A stretch of 64,000 nt of DNA from assembly GCF_003449015.1 (NCBI RefSeq), contig NZ_QRGD01000005.1, forward strand, positions 248,001-312,000, in the 5' to 3' direction. The DNA is from Aureibaculum luteum (GTDB taxonomy: Bacteria; Bacteroidota; Bacteroidia; Flavobacteriales; Flavobacteriaceae). Position 1 is the first letter of the stretch; every line of letters starts with the position of its first letter. The position numbers and the translations under genes were made by a program. The notes below the pieces were generated by a model. That model had not been told where the DNA came from, searched no databases, and saw nothing but the letters and a program-made list of their open reading frames with translations. Positions 26,875 to 36,521 of the stretch are shown here, in pieces.

Positions 26875-28266
26875 TTATATTCCAGCAATCGTTGCTATTT
26901 CATCCATAACTCTCTTTGCAAGCTGATCTGCATTGTTTTGAGAACCACTTTCTGTATAAATTCTAATGATAGGCTCTGTATTTGACTTTCTCAGATGCAC
27001 CCATTCGTTAGCAAAATCAATTTTCACACCATCTATCGTATTTACATCTTCGTCTTTATATTTATCAGCCATTTGAGCTAGAATAGCATCAACATCTAAT
27101 TGAGGAGTAAGTTGTATTTTATTTTTACTCATAAAATAACTCGGGTAACTTTCTCTTAATGCTTTACAACTCATTTTTGATTTCGCTAAATGTGATAAGA
27201 ATAAGGCTACTCCAACCAATGAATCTCTACCATAATGAGATGCAGGATAAATTATACCTCCATTACCTTCACCACCAATAATAGCATTGGTATCTTTCAT
27301 TAATTCAACTACATTTACTTCACCAACCGCACTTGCTTTATAAGTGCCACCGTGTTTTTCAGTGACATCACGTAAGGCTCTTGATGAGGATAGGTTTGAC
27401 ACTGTATTTCCTTTTGCCAATCCTAAAACATAATCTGCACAAGCTACTAAGGTATATTCTTCACCAAACATAGATCCATCTTCACAAACCAAAGCTAATC
27501 TATCTACATCAGGATCTACAACAATTCCTAAATCGGCATTTTCTTTAACTACTAATTCTGATATATCAACTAAATGTGCAGGTAATGGCTCTGGATTATG
27601 AGGAAACTGTCCGTTAGGTTCACAGTATAACTTTACACATTCTACTCCTAGCCTTTCCAATAAATTAGGAATTACAATTCCTCCCGTAGAATTAACAGCA
27701 TCAACAACTACTTTAAATTTTGCATTTTTAATAGCATCAACATCAACAAAATCGAGTTTTAATACCTCTTCAATATGTTTATCCATATAACCAGACAACT
27801 TCGTATACGTACCTAAATCATCTACTTCAGCAAACGTATACCCATCAGAATCTGCAATATTTAAAATTTCAGCACCATCAGCAGCATTTAAAAATTCACC
27901 TTTCTCATTCAATAATTTTAAAGCATTCCATTGTTTTGGATTGTGAGAAGCCGTTAAGATAATTCCTCCATTTGCTTTTTCAAGCGGAACAGCAACCTCT
28001 ACAGTCGGTGTTGTTGATAAACCTAAATCTATCACATTAATTCCCATTCCCACCAAAGTGTTAGCCACCAAGCTACTTACCATTTTACCTGAAATACGAG
28101 CATCTCTACCCACTACAACTGTCAAGTTTTTCGAATTGTTATTCCTCTTTATTAACCAACTGCCATATGAAGCCGCAAATTTTACGGCGTCAACAGGTGT
28201 TAAATTATCATTTACTGTACCTCCGATAGTACCTCTAATTCCTGAAATTGATTTTATTAAACTCAC
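26875..28266 (-). CDS. glmM: Phosphoglucosamine mutase
   Basis: 463 residues of the alpha-D-phosphohexomutase superfamily. The phosphoserine loop is LTASHNPKQWNALKLL (Ser about residue 102), the metal-binding loop VDPDVDRL (about 251), the sugar-binding GGEGNGGIIYP and the phosphate-binding RKSNTEPIIRIY at the C-terminus. The GEGNGG form of the sugar loop and the RKSNTEP loop fit GlmM-like enzymes rather than phosphoglucomutase. It makes glucosamine-1-phosphate for UDP-GlcNAc, hence peptidoglycan and LPS. Some Bacteroidota carry more than one paralog, so the substrate is a strong but not absolute inference. Confidence 0.88.
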   Translation of the reverse strand: MSLIKSISGIRGTIGGTVNDNLTPVDAVKFAASYGSWLIKRNNNSKNLTVVVGRDARISGKMVSSLVANTLVGMGINVIDLGLSTTPTVEVAVPLEKANGGIILTASHNPKQWNALKLLNEKGEFLNAADGAEILNIADSDGYTFAEVDDLGTYTKLSGYMDKHIEEVLKLDFVDVDAIKNAKFKVVVDAVNSTGGIVIPNLLERLGVECVKLYCEPNGQFPHNPEPLPAHLVDISELVVKENADLGIVVDPDVDRLALVCEDGSMFGEEYTLVACADYVLGLAKGNTVSNLSSSRALRDVTEKHGGTYKASAVGEVNVVELMKDTNAIIGGEGNGGIIYPASHYGRDSLVGVALFLSHLAKSKMSCKALRESYPSYFMSKNKIQLTPQLDVDAILAQMADKYKDEDVNTIDGVKIDFANEWVHLRKSNTEPIIRIYTESGSQNNADQLAKRVMDEIATIAGI

Positions 28267-28370
28267 AAGCTATTTTTTTGATTTTTACAAAGATAATGGA
28301 AATTGAAACATTCGTGAATAAAAGATATAAAATGTTGATTTTATAACGAAAGTGACACTGAGAAAGTAAT

Positions 28371-29270
28371 TTAAGTTTTAGAAACTACAGTAGTTTTATG
28401 CTTCTTTTTTAATTTAATAACACCATTTAGAATAACCGTTACTAATATAAGTAATGCTCCATAATAGAAATTTGTAGTCATTATTTCTTTCTCTCTAAAA
28501 ATAATAATGGCAAGGATAATTCCGTAAATAGGTTCTAAATTTATACTTAACATCATTGTAAAAGGACTTACACTTTTTAATACTTGGTTTGATGCGGCAA
28601 AGGCATAGGCCGTACAAACGGAAGCTAAAAGCAATAAATAAAGCCAATCTCTACTAGAAAGCACAAAGAATTGACCATCAATAGTTCCATTAACTAACAA
28701 AACAATTCCAATAAAAATGGAAGCAAAAAACAACTCATAAAAAGAAATAATCGTTGCCGAATTATTCTTAATTAAATTGGAATTTAAAATTGAAAAACAA
28801 GCCGATAAAAAAGAGGATAATAATGCGATTACAATACCTATAAAATATTGACCTTCTGCATTAAAAATTACGACAAGCCCAACTATTGCTAATAGTGAAA
28901 ACAGCAATTCATAGGGTATTAGTTTTTTCTTAAATACTGTCCATTGAATTAAAGTAACAAACAAAGCTCCCGTTGACATGGCTGCTAAAGCTATGGAAAT
29001 GGTTGCTATTTTAATGGCATAAAAAAAAGTTATCCAATGTATTGCAATCAATACTCCTCCAAAAATGTATCTTATTAACACAGAAAAAGGAACTTGAATC
29101 TTTACTTTCTTTAACCGAATAAAAACATATAAAAATAATGTAGCCAAGGTTACTCTAAACCAAACCAATGGAATGGCATCAATACTTATTAAAGCACCAA
29201 GTATAGCTGTAAATCCCCAAATAAAAATTATAAAGTGAAGATGAAAATAATTTTTAGTAATAGCATTCAT
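28371..29270 (-). CDS. EamA/DMT family transporter
   Basis: 299 residues with ten predicted transmembrane helices in two EamA repeats (for example HFIIFIWGFTAILGALI and YLLLLASVCTAYAFAASNQVL...SINLEPIYGIILA). The PIYG/EP signature at the end of the second repeat is typical of drug/metabolite exporters. It overlaps the LptF/G-type permease gene by one base (stop/start), so they are co-transcribed. The solute is unknown. Confidence 0.88.
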   Translation of the reverse strand: MNAITKNYFHLHFIIFIWGFTAILGALISIDAIPLVWFRVTLATLFLYVFIRLKKVKIQVPFSVLIRYIFGGVLIAIHWITFFYAIKIATISIALAAMSTGALFVTLIQWTVFKKKLIPYELLFSLLAIVGLVVIFNAEGQYFIGIVIALLSSFLSACFSILNSNLIKNNSATIISFYELFFASIFIGIVLLVNGTIDGQFFVLSSRDWLYLLLLASVCTAYAFAASNQVLKSVSPFTMMLSINLEPIYGIILAIIIFREKEIMTTNFYYGALLILVTVILNGVIKLKKKHKTTVVSKT

Positions 29271-30355
29271 TATTTCTTAGCCTTAAAATAGAGATAGACT
29301 GCAACAATTCCGAATAAAATATTAGGTATCCACACCATGAATAATGGATTATACGTTGCTGAAGCTCCCAACACTTCGGTTACTTTCATAAAAAACACAT
29401 ATAGGAACATTAAACTAACACCAACTGCTAAATTAATACCAATACCTCCTCTTCTTTTTCTAGAGGCCAAGGAAACCGCAATAACCGTTAATATTATGGA
29501 AGAGACTGGTAATGTGGTTCTAGAATACAATTCAACTTTGTATTTATTCAGATTTTTAACACCTCTGTTTTCAGATTCTTTTATATGTGCATATAATTCA
29601 GGAGATGCCATTTCAATAGCCAAATAGTCGACATACAATAGGTCTTTAGGCATAAAATTAAAAGTGGTATCGAGCTTTCTACCAGATTCAATACTATCAT
29701 TTTTTTTACCAATCCAACGTTTCGTATAATTAGTTATGGTATAAGTACTATCCTTTGTATTCCATTTAATAGTTCTACCGGTTAGTATATATTTTAAATT
29801 AAGACCATCAAAGTGTTGATAAGAAAAATTAGTTCCGTGGTTTCTAGAAAAAGTAAAACGCTTAAAGTAAACAATATCATTTTCTGACAATTGTAAATTC
29901 GCTTCGTTTACATATGTTTTGGTTTTTTTCTCCCTACGTATATAGGCTTCATCAAAATCTTCAAGAGTTTTATTGGATTTATTCAATAAAAAATGGTTGG
30001 CAGTTAAAGATATAAGTGCAATTAAAATGGCACCTAATAAATAGGGTTTTAAAAATCTTTTATAGGGAATACCTGCACTATGAATAGCTACAATTTCTGT
30101 ATTAGAAGCTAATTTTGAAGTAAATAATATGGTGGAAATAAAAAGTGCCAATGGCATAAATGTATTTCCATAATTGATAATAAAAGGAATATAATAATTG
30201 CTAATAATTTCTCCTACACCTAAGTCCGCATGATCTAAAAATTTACTATACTTTTCTGAAATATCTATAGCAACAGTTATAGGTATCAAAATTAGTAATG
30301 TAAAAATAAAAGTGGTAAAGTACTTTTTTAGTATGTATTTATCCAGAATTCTCAT
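29270..30355 (-). CDS. LptF/LptG family (YjgP/YjgQ) LPS export permease
   Basis: 361 residues with six transmembrane helices, three at each end, and a central periplasmic beta-jellyroll (about residues 100-260), as in LptF/LptG. The start MRILDKYILKKYFTTFIFTL and the helix with FISTILFTSKLASNTEIVAIHSAGIPYKRFL are family hallmarks. LptF and LptG form the inner-membrane part of the LPS transporter with LptB. Only one of the two is here; the partner must be elsewhere. It follows tgt on the same strand and is coupled to the EamA gene. Confidence 0.9.
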   Translation of the reverse strand: MRILDKYILKKYFTTFIFTLLILIPITVAIDISEKYSKFLDHADLGVGEIISNYYIPFIINYGNTFMPLALFISTILFTSKLASNTEIVAIHSAGIPYKRFLKPYLLGAILIALISLTANHFLLNKSNKTLEDFDEAYIRREKKTKTYVNEANLQLSENDIVYFKRFTFSRNHGTNFSYQHFDGLNLKYILTGRTIKWNTKDSTYTITNYTKRWIGKKNDSIESGRKLDTTFNFMPKDLLYVDYLAIEMASPELYAHIKESENRGVKNLNKYKVELYSRTTLPVSSIILTVIAVSLASRKRRGGIGINLAVGVSLMFLYVFFMKVTEVLGASATYNPLFMVWIPNILFGIVAVYLYFKAKK

Positions 30356-30510
30356 CTCAACCTAATAGCTATCTTAAAGTTAAAATTTTTGTCAATCTAA
30401 ATTTCTTCAGATTCTAATAAAATGAGATGTTGACTATTTACAATTCTGAATTAAATTCAAAATAACCTTCTAAAAGGCGAAAACAAACCTGCTCTTTTTA
30501 TTATTTTATA

Positions 30511-31641
30511 TTATAATCTTTTATCCATTTGTTTTACCATCTTATTTTTCCAAGTGGTAAAATCTCCTGCTAAGATATGTTTTCTAGCTTCACGAACCAA
30601 CCACATATAAAATCCTAAATTGTGTATGGTTGCAATTTGCTTCGCTAAATATTCTTTTGCAACAAACAAATGACGTAAATAAGCTTTAGAATATTCAGTA
30701 TCAACAAATGTAATATTCATTTCGTCTATGGGAGAAAAATCATCTTCCCATTTTTTGTTTTTTATATTAATACTACCGTGTGCCGTAAATAACATACCAT
30801 TTCTAGCATTTCTTGTTGGCATTACACAATCAAACATATCAACACCTAAAGCTATATTTTCTAAAATATTTATAGGTGTACCAACGCCCATTAAATAACG
30901 TGGTTTATCTTCAGGCAACACACTACAAACAATATCTGTCATTTCATACAATTCTTCAGCCGGCTCACCTACAGAGAGTCCACCAATGGCGTTACCTTCA
31001 GCTCCCATTGAAGCGATAAACTCAGCAGATTGTTTTCGTAAATCTTTATATGTACTCCCTTGAACAATTGGAAAAAATGCCTGCTTAAAGTCGTAAATTT
31101 CCGGTGTTTTCACTAAATGATTGATACATCGTTTTAACCAACGATGCGTCATATGCATTGAATTCTTAGCATAATTATATTCACAAGGATACGGTGTACA
31201 TTCGTCAAATGCCATGATTATATCAGCACCTATACTTCGCTGAATATCCATTGATGATTCTGGGGTGAAAAAATGCATTGAACCGTCTATATGCGATTTA
31301 AACTTGACACCCTTTTCATTAATCTTATTATTACCAGAAAGCGAATACACCTGATACCCTCCACTATCTGTTAAAATGGGTCTATCCCAATTCATGAATT
31401 TATGCAAACCACCTGCTTTTTCTAAGATTTTAGTACCTGGGCGTAAATACAAATGATATGTGTTTCCTAAAATTATATCAGCATTAATATCTTTTTTAAG
31501 CTCTTGTTGATGAACACCTTTTACAGATGCCACAGTACCCACAGGCATAAAAATAGGGGTTTCTATTACCCCATGATCAGTTGTAATGGTACCTGCTCTT
31601 GCTTTGGAAGTAGTATCAGTTATTTTTAAATCAAACTTCAT
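30511..31641 (-). CDS. tgt: tRNA-guanine (queuine) transglycosylase
   Basis: 376 residues, normal length for bacterial Tgt, which swaps guanine 34 for preQ1 in GUN-anticodon tRNAs. Seen: GTVASVKGV, ILGNTYHLYLRPG, DSGGYQVYSLSG, AFDECTPYPC, GGLSVGEPAEELY and FDCVMPTRNARNG (with the nucleophilic Asp). The region that carries the structural zinc in E. coli Tgt (three Cys and a His) reads DEMNITFVDTEYSKAYLRHL here, without the three Cys; the His of TIHNLGFY is kept. The same may hold for related flavobacteria. It is probably first in an operon with the LptF/G permease. Confidence 0.95.
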   Translation of the reverse strand: MKFDLKITDTTSKARAGTITTDHGVIETPIFMPVGTVASVKGVHQQELKKDINADIILGNTYHLYLRPGTKILEKAGGLHKFMNWDRPILTDSGGYQVYSLSGNNKINEKGVKFKSHIDGSMHFFTPESSMDIQRSIGADIIMAFDECTPYPCEYNYAKNSMHMTHRWLKRCINHLVKTPEIYDFKQAFFPIVQGSTYKDLRKQSAEFIASMGAEGNAIGGLSVGEPAEELYEMTDIVCSVLPEDKPRYLMGVGTPINILENIALGVDMFDCVMPTRNARNGMLFTAHGSINIKNKKWEDDFSPIDEMNITFVDTEYSKAYLRHLFVAKEYLAKQIATIHNLGFYMWLVREARKHILAGDFTTWKNKMVKQMDKRL

Positions 31642-31772
31642 GCTTATTTTTTGATTGGCGTATAATGATTAACGGCTTTTGACTTTTTACTATTCATTTC
31701 ACATGTATACATTACACATGTTATGCATTAAGCTATTTTAAAAATAACCTTAACCGATTATTTAAATCTAAC

Positions 31773-32867
31773 TTAAACGTTAAACCTAAAATGCATTACA
31801 TCACCATCTTGAACTACATATTCTTTACCTTCTATAGATAACTTTCCTGCTTCTTTCACTTTCGCTTCGCTACCATATGCTACAAAATCGTCATATTTCA
31901 TAACCTCTGCACGAATAAAACCTTTTTCAAAATCAGTATGAATTACACCTGCTGCTTGTGGTGCAGTACTTCCAACTAAGATGGTCCATGCTCTTACTTC
32001 TTTAACTCCTGCTGTGAAATACGTTTGTAAATTCAATAGTTTATAGGCAGCTCTAATTAATTTAGATGCACCTGCCTCATCGAGACCTAAATCATCTAAG
32101 AACATTTCTCGTTCTTCATAAGAATCTAGTTCCGTAATATCTGCTTCTGTTGCTACAGCTAAAATAATTACCTCAGCATCTTCATTGGCAATTGCTTTTT
32201 TTACTGATTCTACATATGCATTTCCATCTTTAGCAGAAGCTTCATCTACATTACAAACATAAAGAATAGGCTTGTCTGTCAGTAATTGTAAAGGTTTAAT
32301 AAATTCTTCTCGCTCTTCTGAGGTTAATTCAACAGCTCGAACAGAAACAGCTGCTTCCAATGATTTCTTCACTTTATTTAATGCAATTTCTTCTTTTTGA
32401 GCTTCTTTATTTCCTGTTTTAGCCGTACGTTTTACTTTTTCAAGCTTTTTATCAACCGTTTCAAGATCTTTCAATTGTAATTCAATATCTATCGTTTCTT
32501 TATCACGAATTGGATCAACGGTAGTATCAACATGGATGATATTGTCATTATCAAAACAACGTAATACGTGAATAATTGCATCTGTTTCTCTAATATTACC
32601 TAAGAACTGATTCCCTAACCCTTCCCCTTTACTTGCTCCACGAACCAATCCTGCAATATCAACTATCTCAACGGTTGCTGGTAAAACACGTTCTGGATTA
32701 ACGAGTTCTTCTAATTTTTCTAAACGTTTATCTGGAACGTTTACAACACCAATATTTGGTTCTATAGTACAAAATGGAAAATTGGCACTTTGTGCCTTTG
32801 CATTCGATAAACAATTGAAAAGTGTGGATTTACCTACATTTGGAAGCCCTACGATACCTGCCTTCAT
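31773..32867 (-). CDS. ychF: Redox-regulated ATPase YchF (Obg-like P-loop protein)
   Basis: 364 residues with GLPNVGKSTLFN (G1), the DIAGLVRGASKGEGLGNQFL G3 region and a C-terminal TGS-like domain ending in QDGDVMHFRFNV. YchF binds ATP rather than GTP because the NKxD motif is changed; here YVCNVDE is in that position. It associates with ribosomes and takes part in stress and redox responses. Highly conserved single gene, transcribed alone. Confidence 0.96.
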   Translation of the reverse strand: MKAGIVGLPNVGKSTLFNCLSNAKAQSANFPFCTIEPNIGVVNVPDKRLEKLEELVNPERVLPATVEIVDIAGLVRGASKGEGLGNQFLGNIRETDAIIHVLRCFDNDNIIHVDTTVDPIRDKETIDIELQLKDLETVDKKLEKVKRTAKTGNKEAQKEEIALNKVKKSLEAAVSVRAVELTSEEREEFIKPLQLLTDKPILYVCNVDEASAKDGNAYVESVKKAIANEDAEVIILAVATEADITELDSYEEREMFLDDLGLDEAGASKLIRAAYKLLNLQTYFTAGVKEVRAWTILVGSTAPQAAGVIHTDFEKGFIRAEVMKYDDFVAYGSEAKVKEAGKLSIEGKEYVVQDGDVMHFRFNV

Positions 32868-33048
32868 AACTTATTATTTCTAAAAATTCGAGGTGCAAAT
32901 ATAGGGTTAAGTTTTTATAAAAAACAAAATGCAAATTCTAAATAAAACTTAAAAACATCTTTTACGCATTGAAAAGGTAGTGTTACTCATTATCAATTGG
33001 ATACTATAATGATATAATAGACTTTTGATCACATTAAAACATGAAAAA

Positions 33049-33579
33049 ATGAGAAATATATTTTTTATCCTTTTAGCTGTTGGCCAATTATCAAATGCAC
33101 AACAACAAATTTCTACCCCACCGTCAAGAGTTAGTTTTGACGATTTTAAAGCCTTAGTAAATAAAGTTGAAAATCACCGAGCAGAACGTTTAATAAATCT
33201 TGATGATTTTTTAGCGATGAGTACACATGAAAATGTAGTACTATTAGATACGCGTTCAGATAGACGTTATGAACAAAAACATATTAAAGGGGCTATTCAC
33301 TTAGATTTTACAGACTTTACCCATAAAAATCTGAGAAATTTAATACCTGATACCAATACAAAAATATTAATATATTGCAACAATAATATTGACAATGACC
33401 TCATTCATTTTGCTACAAAAATGGTATTACCCGTTAAAGAAAAGAACTTAGCATTAGCTCTAAATATACCCACTTACATTAACCTTTACGGCTATGGCTA
33501 TAAAAATGTTTATGAATTATCTGAACTTGTAGCTATTAAAGATTCCCGAATTGAATTTGAAGGAACAGCTCTAAAATAA
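33049..33579 (+). CDS. Exported rhodanese-like domain protein
   Basis: 176 residues from ATG 33049; the upstream in-frame TTG at 33025 is less likely because MRNIFFILLAVGQLSNAQ is then the signal peptide at the right place. The rhodanese fold shows in VVLLDTRSDRRYEQKHIKGAIHLDF and KILIYCNNN, whose Cys is the expected sulfur carrier. The loop after the Cys lacks the usual Arg, so classical thiosulfate sulfurtransferase activity is doubtful. It probably acts in the periplasm in sulfur or redox chemistry. Monocistronic. Confidence 0.82.
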   Translation: MRNIFFILLAVGQLSNAQQQISTPPSRVSFDDFKALVNKVENHRAERLINLDDFLAMSTHENVVLLDTRSDRRYEQKHIKGAIHLDFTDFTHKNLRNLIPDTNTKILIYCNNNIDNDLIHFATKMVLPVKEKNLALALNIPTYINLYGYGYKNVYELSELVAIKDSRIEFEGTALK

Positions 33580-33657
33580 ATCTATTAGACGATTACCTCA
33601 TTGACATAACGTTTGAATTCACTTCAAAAAAACACCAATAGGTAACTGAACACATCG

Positions 33658-34008
33658 TTACTCCGGATGCATAAAACGTTGCTTCTCTAACAATGTTTCT
33701 TCGCTTTCTACATGTTCATCATCAGGTATACAGCAATCTACGGGGCAAACTGCCGCACATTGAGGTTCATCATGAAACCCTTTACACTCGGTGCATTTAT
33801 CTGGTACTATAAAATATATTTCATCACTTACAGGCTCCTGATCTTCACCTGCATTTACCTTTTTTCCATTAGGTAAAACCACATCACCATCAAGCAACGT
33901 ACCATCTTTATAACGCCAATCTTCGGCTCCTTCGTAAATTGCAGTATTTGGACACTCAGGTTCACAAGCCCCACAATTTATACATTCGTCAGTTATTATA
34001 ATTGCCAT
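33658..34008 (-). CDS. 4Fe-4S dicluster ferredoxin
   Basis: 116 residues with two cluster motifs: [19 protein letters not shown] near the N-terminus and [20 protein letters not shown] later, the second with the long spacer typical of Alv/Chr-type ferredoxins. A charged insertion of about 40 residues lies between them. It is a small cytosolic electron carrier. It is divergent from the LuxC-type acyl-CoA reductase gene; the two often occur as neighbours in Bacteroidota as far as I recall, but a functional link is not shown. Confidence 0.93.
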   Translation of the reverse strand: MAIIITDECINCGACEPECPNTAIYEGAEDWRYKDGTLLDGDVVLPNGKKVNAGEDQEPVSDEIYFIVPDKCTECKGFHDEPQCAAVCPVDCCIPDDEHVESEETLLEKQRFMHPE

Positions 34009-34230
34009 TTGTTTTTTTACTTTAAATTTGCTACAAAGTTACAAAATTCTTGTTTAAAAAGAAGTGTGGTATTTTAACTTAGTTGTTGCTAATTTTTTTA
34101 GCGGATTAAGCCAAAAATATTTTCAGAATAATAGCTTTACTATTTTTTTACGCAGTGTTGGGTAGAGAAAACAAGGCTAAGGTTACAAAAATCATACTTA
34201 TTTTTATACACAAACGATAAAAAACTGAAA

Positions 34231-35289
34231 ATGATATTAGAAAAAAGAATCAATGCTTTTGTTGAATTAGGGAAATTTTTAAGTCAATTTTCTCAAGATA
34301 AAATGGAGAAAAAGGAGAATGTAATGCTTAATGATCTCTTTTTTGATGCCGTTAAACTTCAAATAAACAGAGCTCAAGAATTTAATAGTTGGTTTACAAA
34401 AGAAAATGTACTTTATGGAATAGAAAGTTGGACTAAATTACTGAATTTAGAAACCTTAACAAATTGGACTTCTTCGTATAATTTGACTAACGGCAATCCT
34501 AAAACGATAGCCGTAATTATGGCAGGAAACATTCCTCTAGTTGGTTTTCATGATTTTTTATCTGTATTAATCTCAGGGCATGCTATTCGTATTAAACAAT
34601 CATCGAATGATAAGCATTTACTGCCTCTATTGGCCAAATATTTAGAATATGTTGAACCCGAATTTAAAGGAACTATAGATTTTACGGATGGTAAACTAAC
34701 CGATTTTGATGCGACTATAGCGACAGGAAGTAATAATACAGCTAGGTATTTTGAATATTATTTTGGTAATAAACCTCATATTATAAGAAACAATAGAAAT
34801 AGTGTTGCTGTAATTACGGAAAACGACAGTTTAGATGAATTAAAAGGTATTGGAGAAGATATTTTTAGGTATTTCGGCTTAGGATGTAGAAGTATTTCTA
34901 AATTATATGTACCAAAAGGTTATAATTTTGATCCTTTTTTTAACGCTATTTTTGAATATAAGGACATTATCAATTATAAAAAATACGAAAACAATTATGA
35001 TTATAATAAGGCTGTATATCTAATGAGTGAATTTGATATCTTAGAAAATGGCTTTTTTATGATAAAGGAAGATAATAGCTACTCCTCGCCTATTGCTACA
35101 GCATTCTATGAGTATTATGACGATTTAACTTCTTTACAACTTAAACTTGAGGCGGATAAAGATCAAATACAATGTGTGGTTAGTAATACCATAGAAAACG
35201 CCGTAAAGTTTGGAGAAACACAACAACCTAGCTTAACCGATTATGCAGATGGCATTGATACGTTGCAATTTTTGAGTGCTTTAGCTTAG
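34231..35289 (+). CDS. LuxC-type acyl-CoA reductase
   Basis: 352 residues of the LuxC/acyl-CoA reductase family (aldehyde dehydrogenase-like fold). Seen: IAVIMAGNIPLVGFHDFL (cofactor-binding start), SGHAIRIKQSSND, ATGSNNTARYFEYYFG and FGLGCRSISKLYVP, whose Cys is in the place of the catalytic thiol. In luminous bacteria LuxC makes fatty aldehyde; no lux genes are near, so here the product and partner are unknown. The gene starts at ATG 34231 and is divergent from the ferredoxin gene. Confidence 0.85.
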   Translation: MILEKRINAFVELGKFLSQFSQDKMEKKENVMLNDLFFDAVKLQINRAQEFNSWFTKENVLYGIESWTKLLNLETLTNWTSSYNLTNGNPKTIAVIMAGNIPLVGFHDFLSVLISGHAIRIKQSSNDKHLLPLLAKYLEYVEPEFKGTIDFTDGKLTDFDATIATGSNNTARYFEYYFGNKPHIIRNNRNSVAVITENDSLDELKGIGEDIFRYFGLGCRSISKLYVPKGYNFDPFFNAIFEYKDIINYKKYENNYDYNKAVYLMSEFDILENGFFMIKEDNSYSSPIATAFYEYYDDLTSLQLKLEADKDQIQCVVSNTIENAVKFGETQQPSLTDYADGIDTLQFLSALA

Positions 35290-35293
35290 GACT

Positions 35294-35734
35294 CTAACGC
35301 TTTCTGAAAATACTAATAGTAAGATTAATTAAAAACATAATCTGGGCAAACACAACTCCTAAGACAGCAAACTTTCGTAAGTTTTGATATAACATAATAT
35401 ACCTTGCATTAGCATTTAAATCATTTGAATAAAAACTAGGAGATTGAGGAACGAAAAATAAAATTAATAGACCTATTACTGTTAAAAAAACATGCGTTAT
35501 CGTAAGAAAGTTCAAGGGTTTAAACGTATTACTGTGATACGATAAATAATACCCTAAACCAACAAGGTACAAATACAAGCAAAGTGGTATTAAAACAAAA
35601 TATAACTGAAAAATAAAATAAGAATCATAGATGTTAATGTCTAAAGCTTCTTCTCTATTTAAGAAACCATAAATTAAAATAAGAGGAATCAATCCCCAAA
35701 ACAATAAAGGCACTTTTTTAATAAACTTACTCAA
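35294..35734 (-). CDS. Four-helix membrane protein, unknown function
   Basis: 146 residues with four predicted transmembrane segments (about residues 9-25, 42-65, 78-97, 120-143). The segment DINIYDSYFIFQLYFVLIP loosely recalls the helix of haem-copper oxidase subunit I around DTYY...HFH, but the haem-ligand histidines are absent. It overlaps folE by 8 bp, so it is translated with it. I do not recognise a named family. Confidence 0.6.
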   Translation of the reverse strand: MSKFIKKVPLLFWGLIPLILIYGFLNREEALDINIYDSYFIFQLYFVLIPLCLYLYLVGLGYYLSYHSNTFKPLNFLTITHVFLTVIGLLILFFVPQSPSFYSNDLNANARYIMLYQNLRKFAVLGVVFAQIMFLINLTISIFRKR

Positions 35735-36422
35735 AGCTTGTTTCTAACTTAATATAGTCTAGAAACTCACGTTTGGTGGCAGCCTCTTTAAATTTACCTC
35801 CAAATTCAGAAGTTACAGTACTACTTGCTACATCGCGAATACCACGTGAATTTACACATAAGTGTTTGGCGTCAATAACACAAGCAACATCTTCTGTATT
35901 TAATGCTCTTTGCAGTTCTTGAACAATCTGCATTGTTAAACGTTCTTGTACTTGTGGTCGTTTTGCAAAATAATCTACAATACGGTTCATTTTTGATAAG
36001 CCAATTACATTTCCATTTGAAATATAAGCGACATGGGCTCTACCAACTATTGGTAATAAGTGATGTTCACAGGTAGAGTATACCGTAATATTTTTTTCTA
36101 CCAACATTTCGCCATACTTGTAATTGTTATCAAAAGTAGACGCCTTTGGCATATTTTTAGGGTTTAAGCCCGAAAAAATTTCTTGAACAAACATTTTAGC
36201 CACTCGTCGTGGCGTGCCTTTTATGCTATCGTCAGTTAGATCCATACCTAAGGTATGTAAAATCTGAGCCATATTCTCTTCAATAGCTAGCATTTTATCA
36301 GTATCAGATACTTCAAAAGCATCATCGCGTAGAGGTGTTGTTGCTGTAGTTGCAATATGATTATCACCTATTTCGTCTTCCATAATTTCGGAATTAATTT
36401 TACCGTTTTTTCCTTCAAACAT
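35727..36422 (-). CDS. folE: GTP cyclohydrolase I
   Basis: 231 residues from ATG 36422 (an upstream ATG at 36446 adds eight residues). The zinc site is CEHHLLPIVGRAHVAY with the third ligand Cys in EDVACVIDAKHLCV; NRIVDYFAKRPQVQERLT is the typical substrate-side helix. It turns GTP into dihydroneopterin triphosphate for folate. The N-terminal 35 residues are an acidic extension. It is followed by a membrane protein gene with overlapping ends and preceded by hisS, separated by a palindromic repeat. Confidence 0.95.
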   Translation of the reverse strand: MFEGKNGKINSEIMEDEIGDNHIATTATTPLRDDAFEVSDTDKMLAIEENMAQILHTLGMDLTDDSIKGTPRRVAKMFVQEIFSGLNPKNMPKASTFDNNYKYGEMLVEKNITVYSTCEHHLLPIVGRAHVAYISNGNVIGLSKMNRIVDYFAKRPQVQERLTMQIVQELQRALNTEDVACVIDAKHLCVNSRGIRDVASSTVTSEFGGKFKEAATKREFLDYIKLETSFE

Positions 36423-36485
36423 TTTCTTTAATCTTTTAATTATCAATATTGGAATGAAATATATTTATCCTTTCGGATTGTAAAA

Positions 36486-36513
36486 ACACTCCTAAATTCC
36501 CCTCAAGGGGACA
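36486..36513. repeat. Short palindromic intergenic repeat, copy 3
   Basis: acactcctaaattcccctca followed by aggggaca, matching copy 1 with few changes. It lies between hisS and folE. Confidence 0.65.
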
Positions 36514-36521
36514 CTGCAAAT

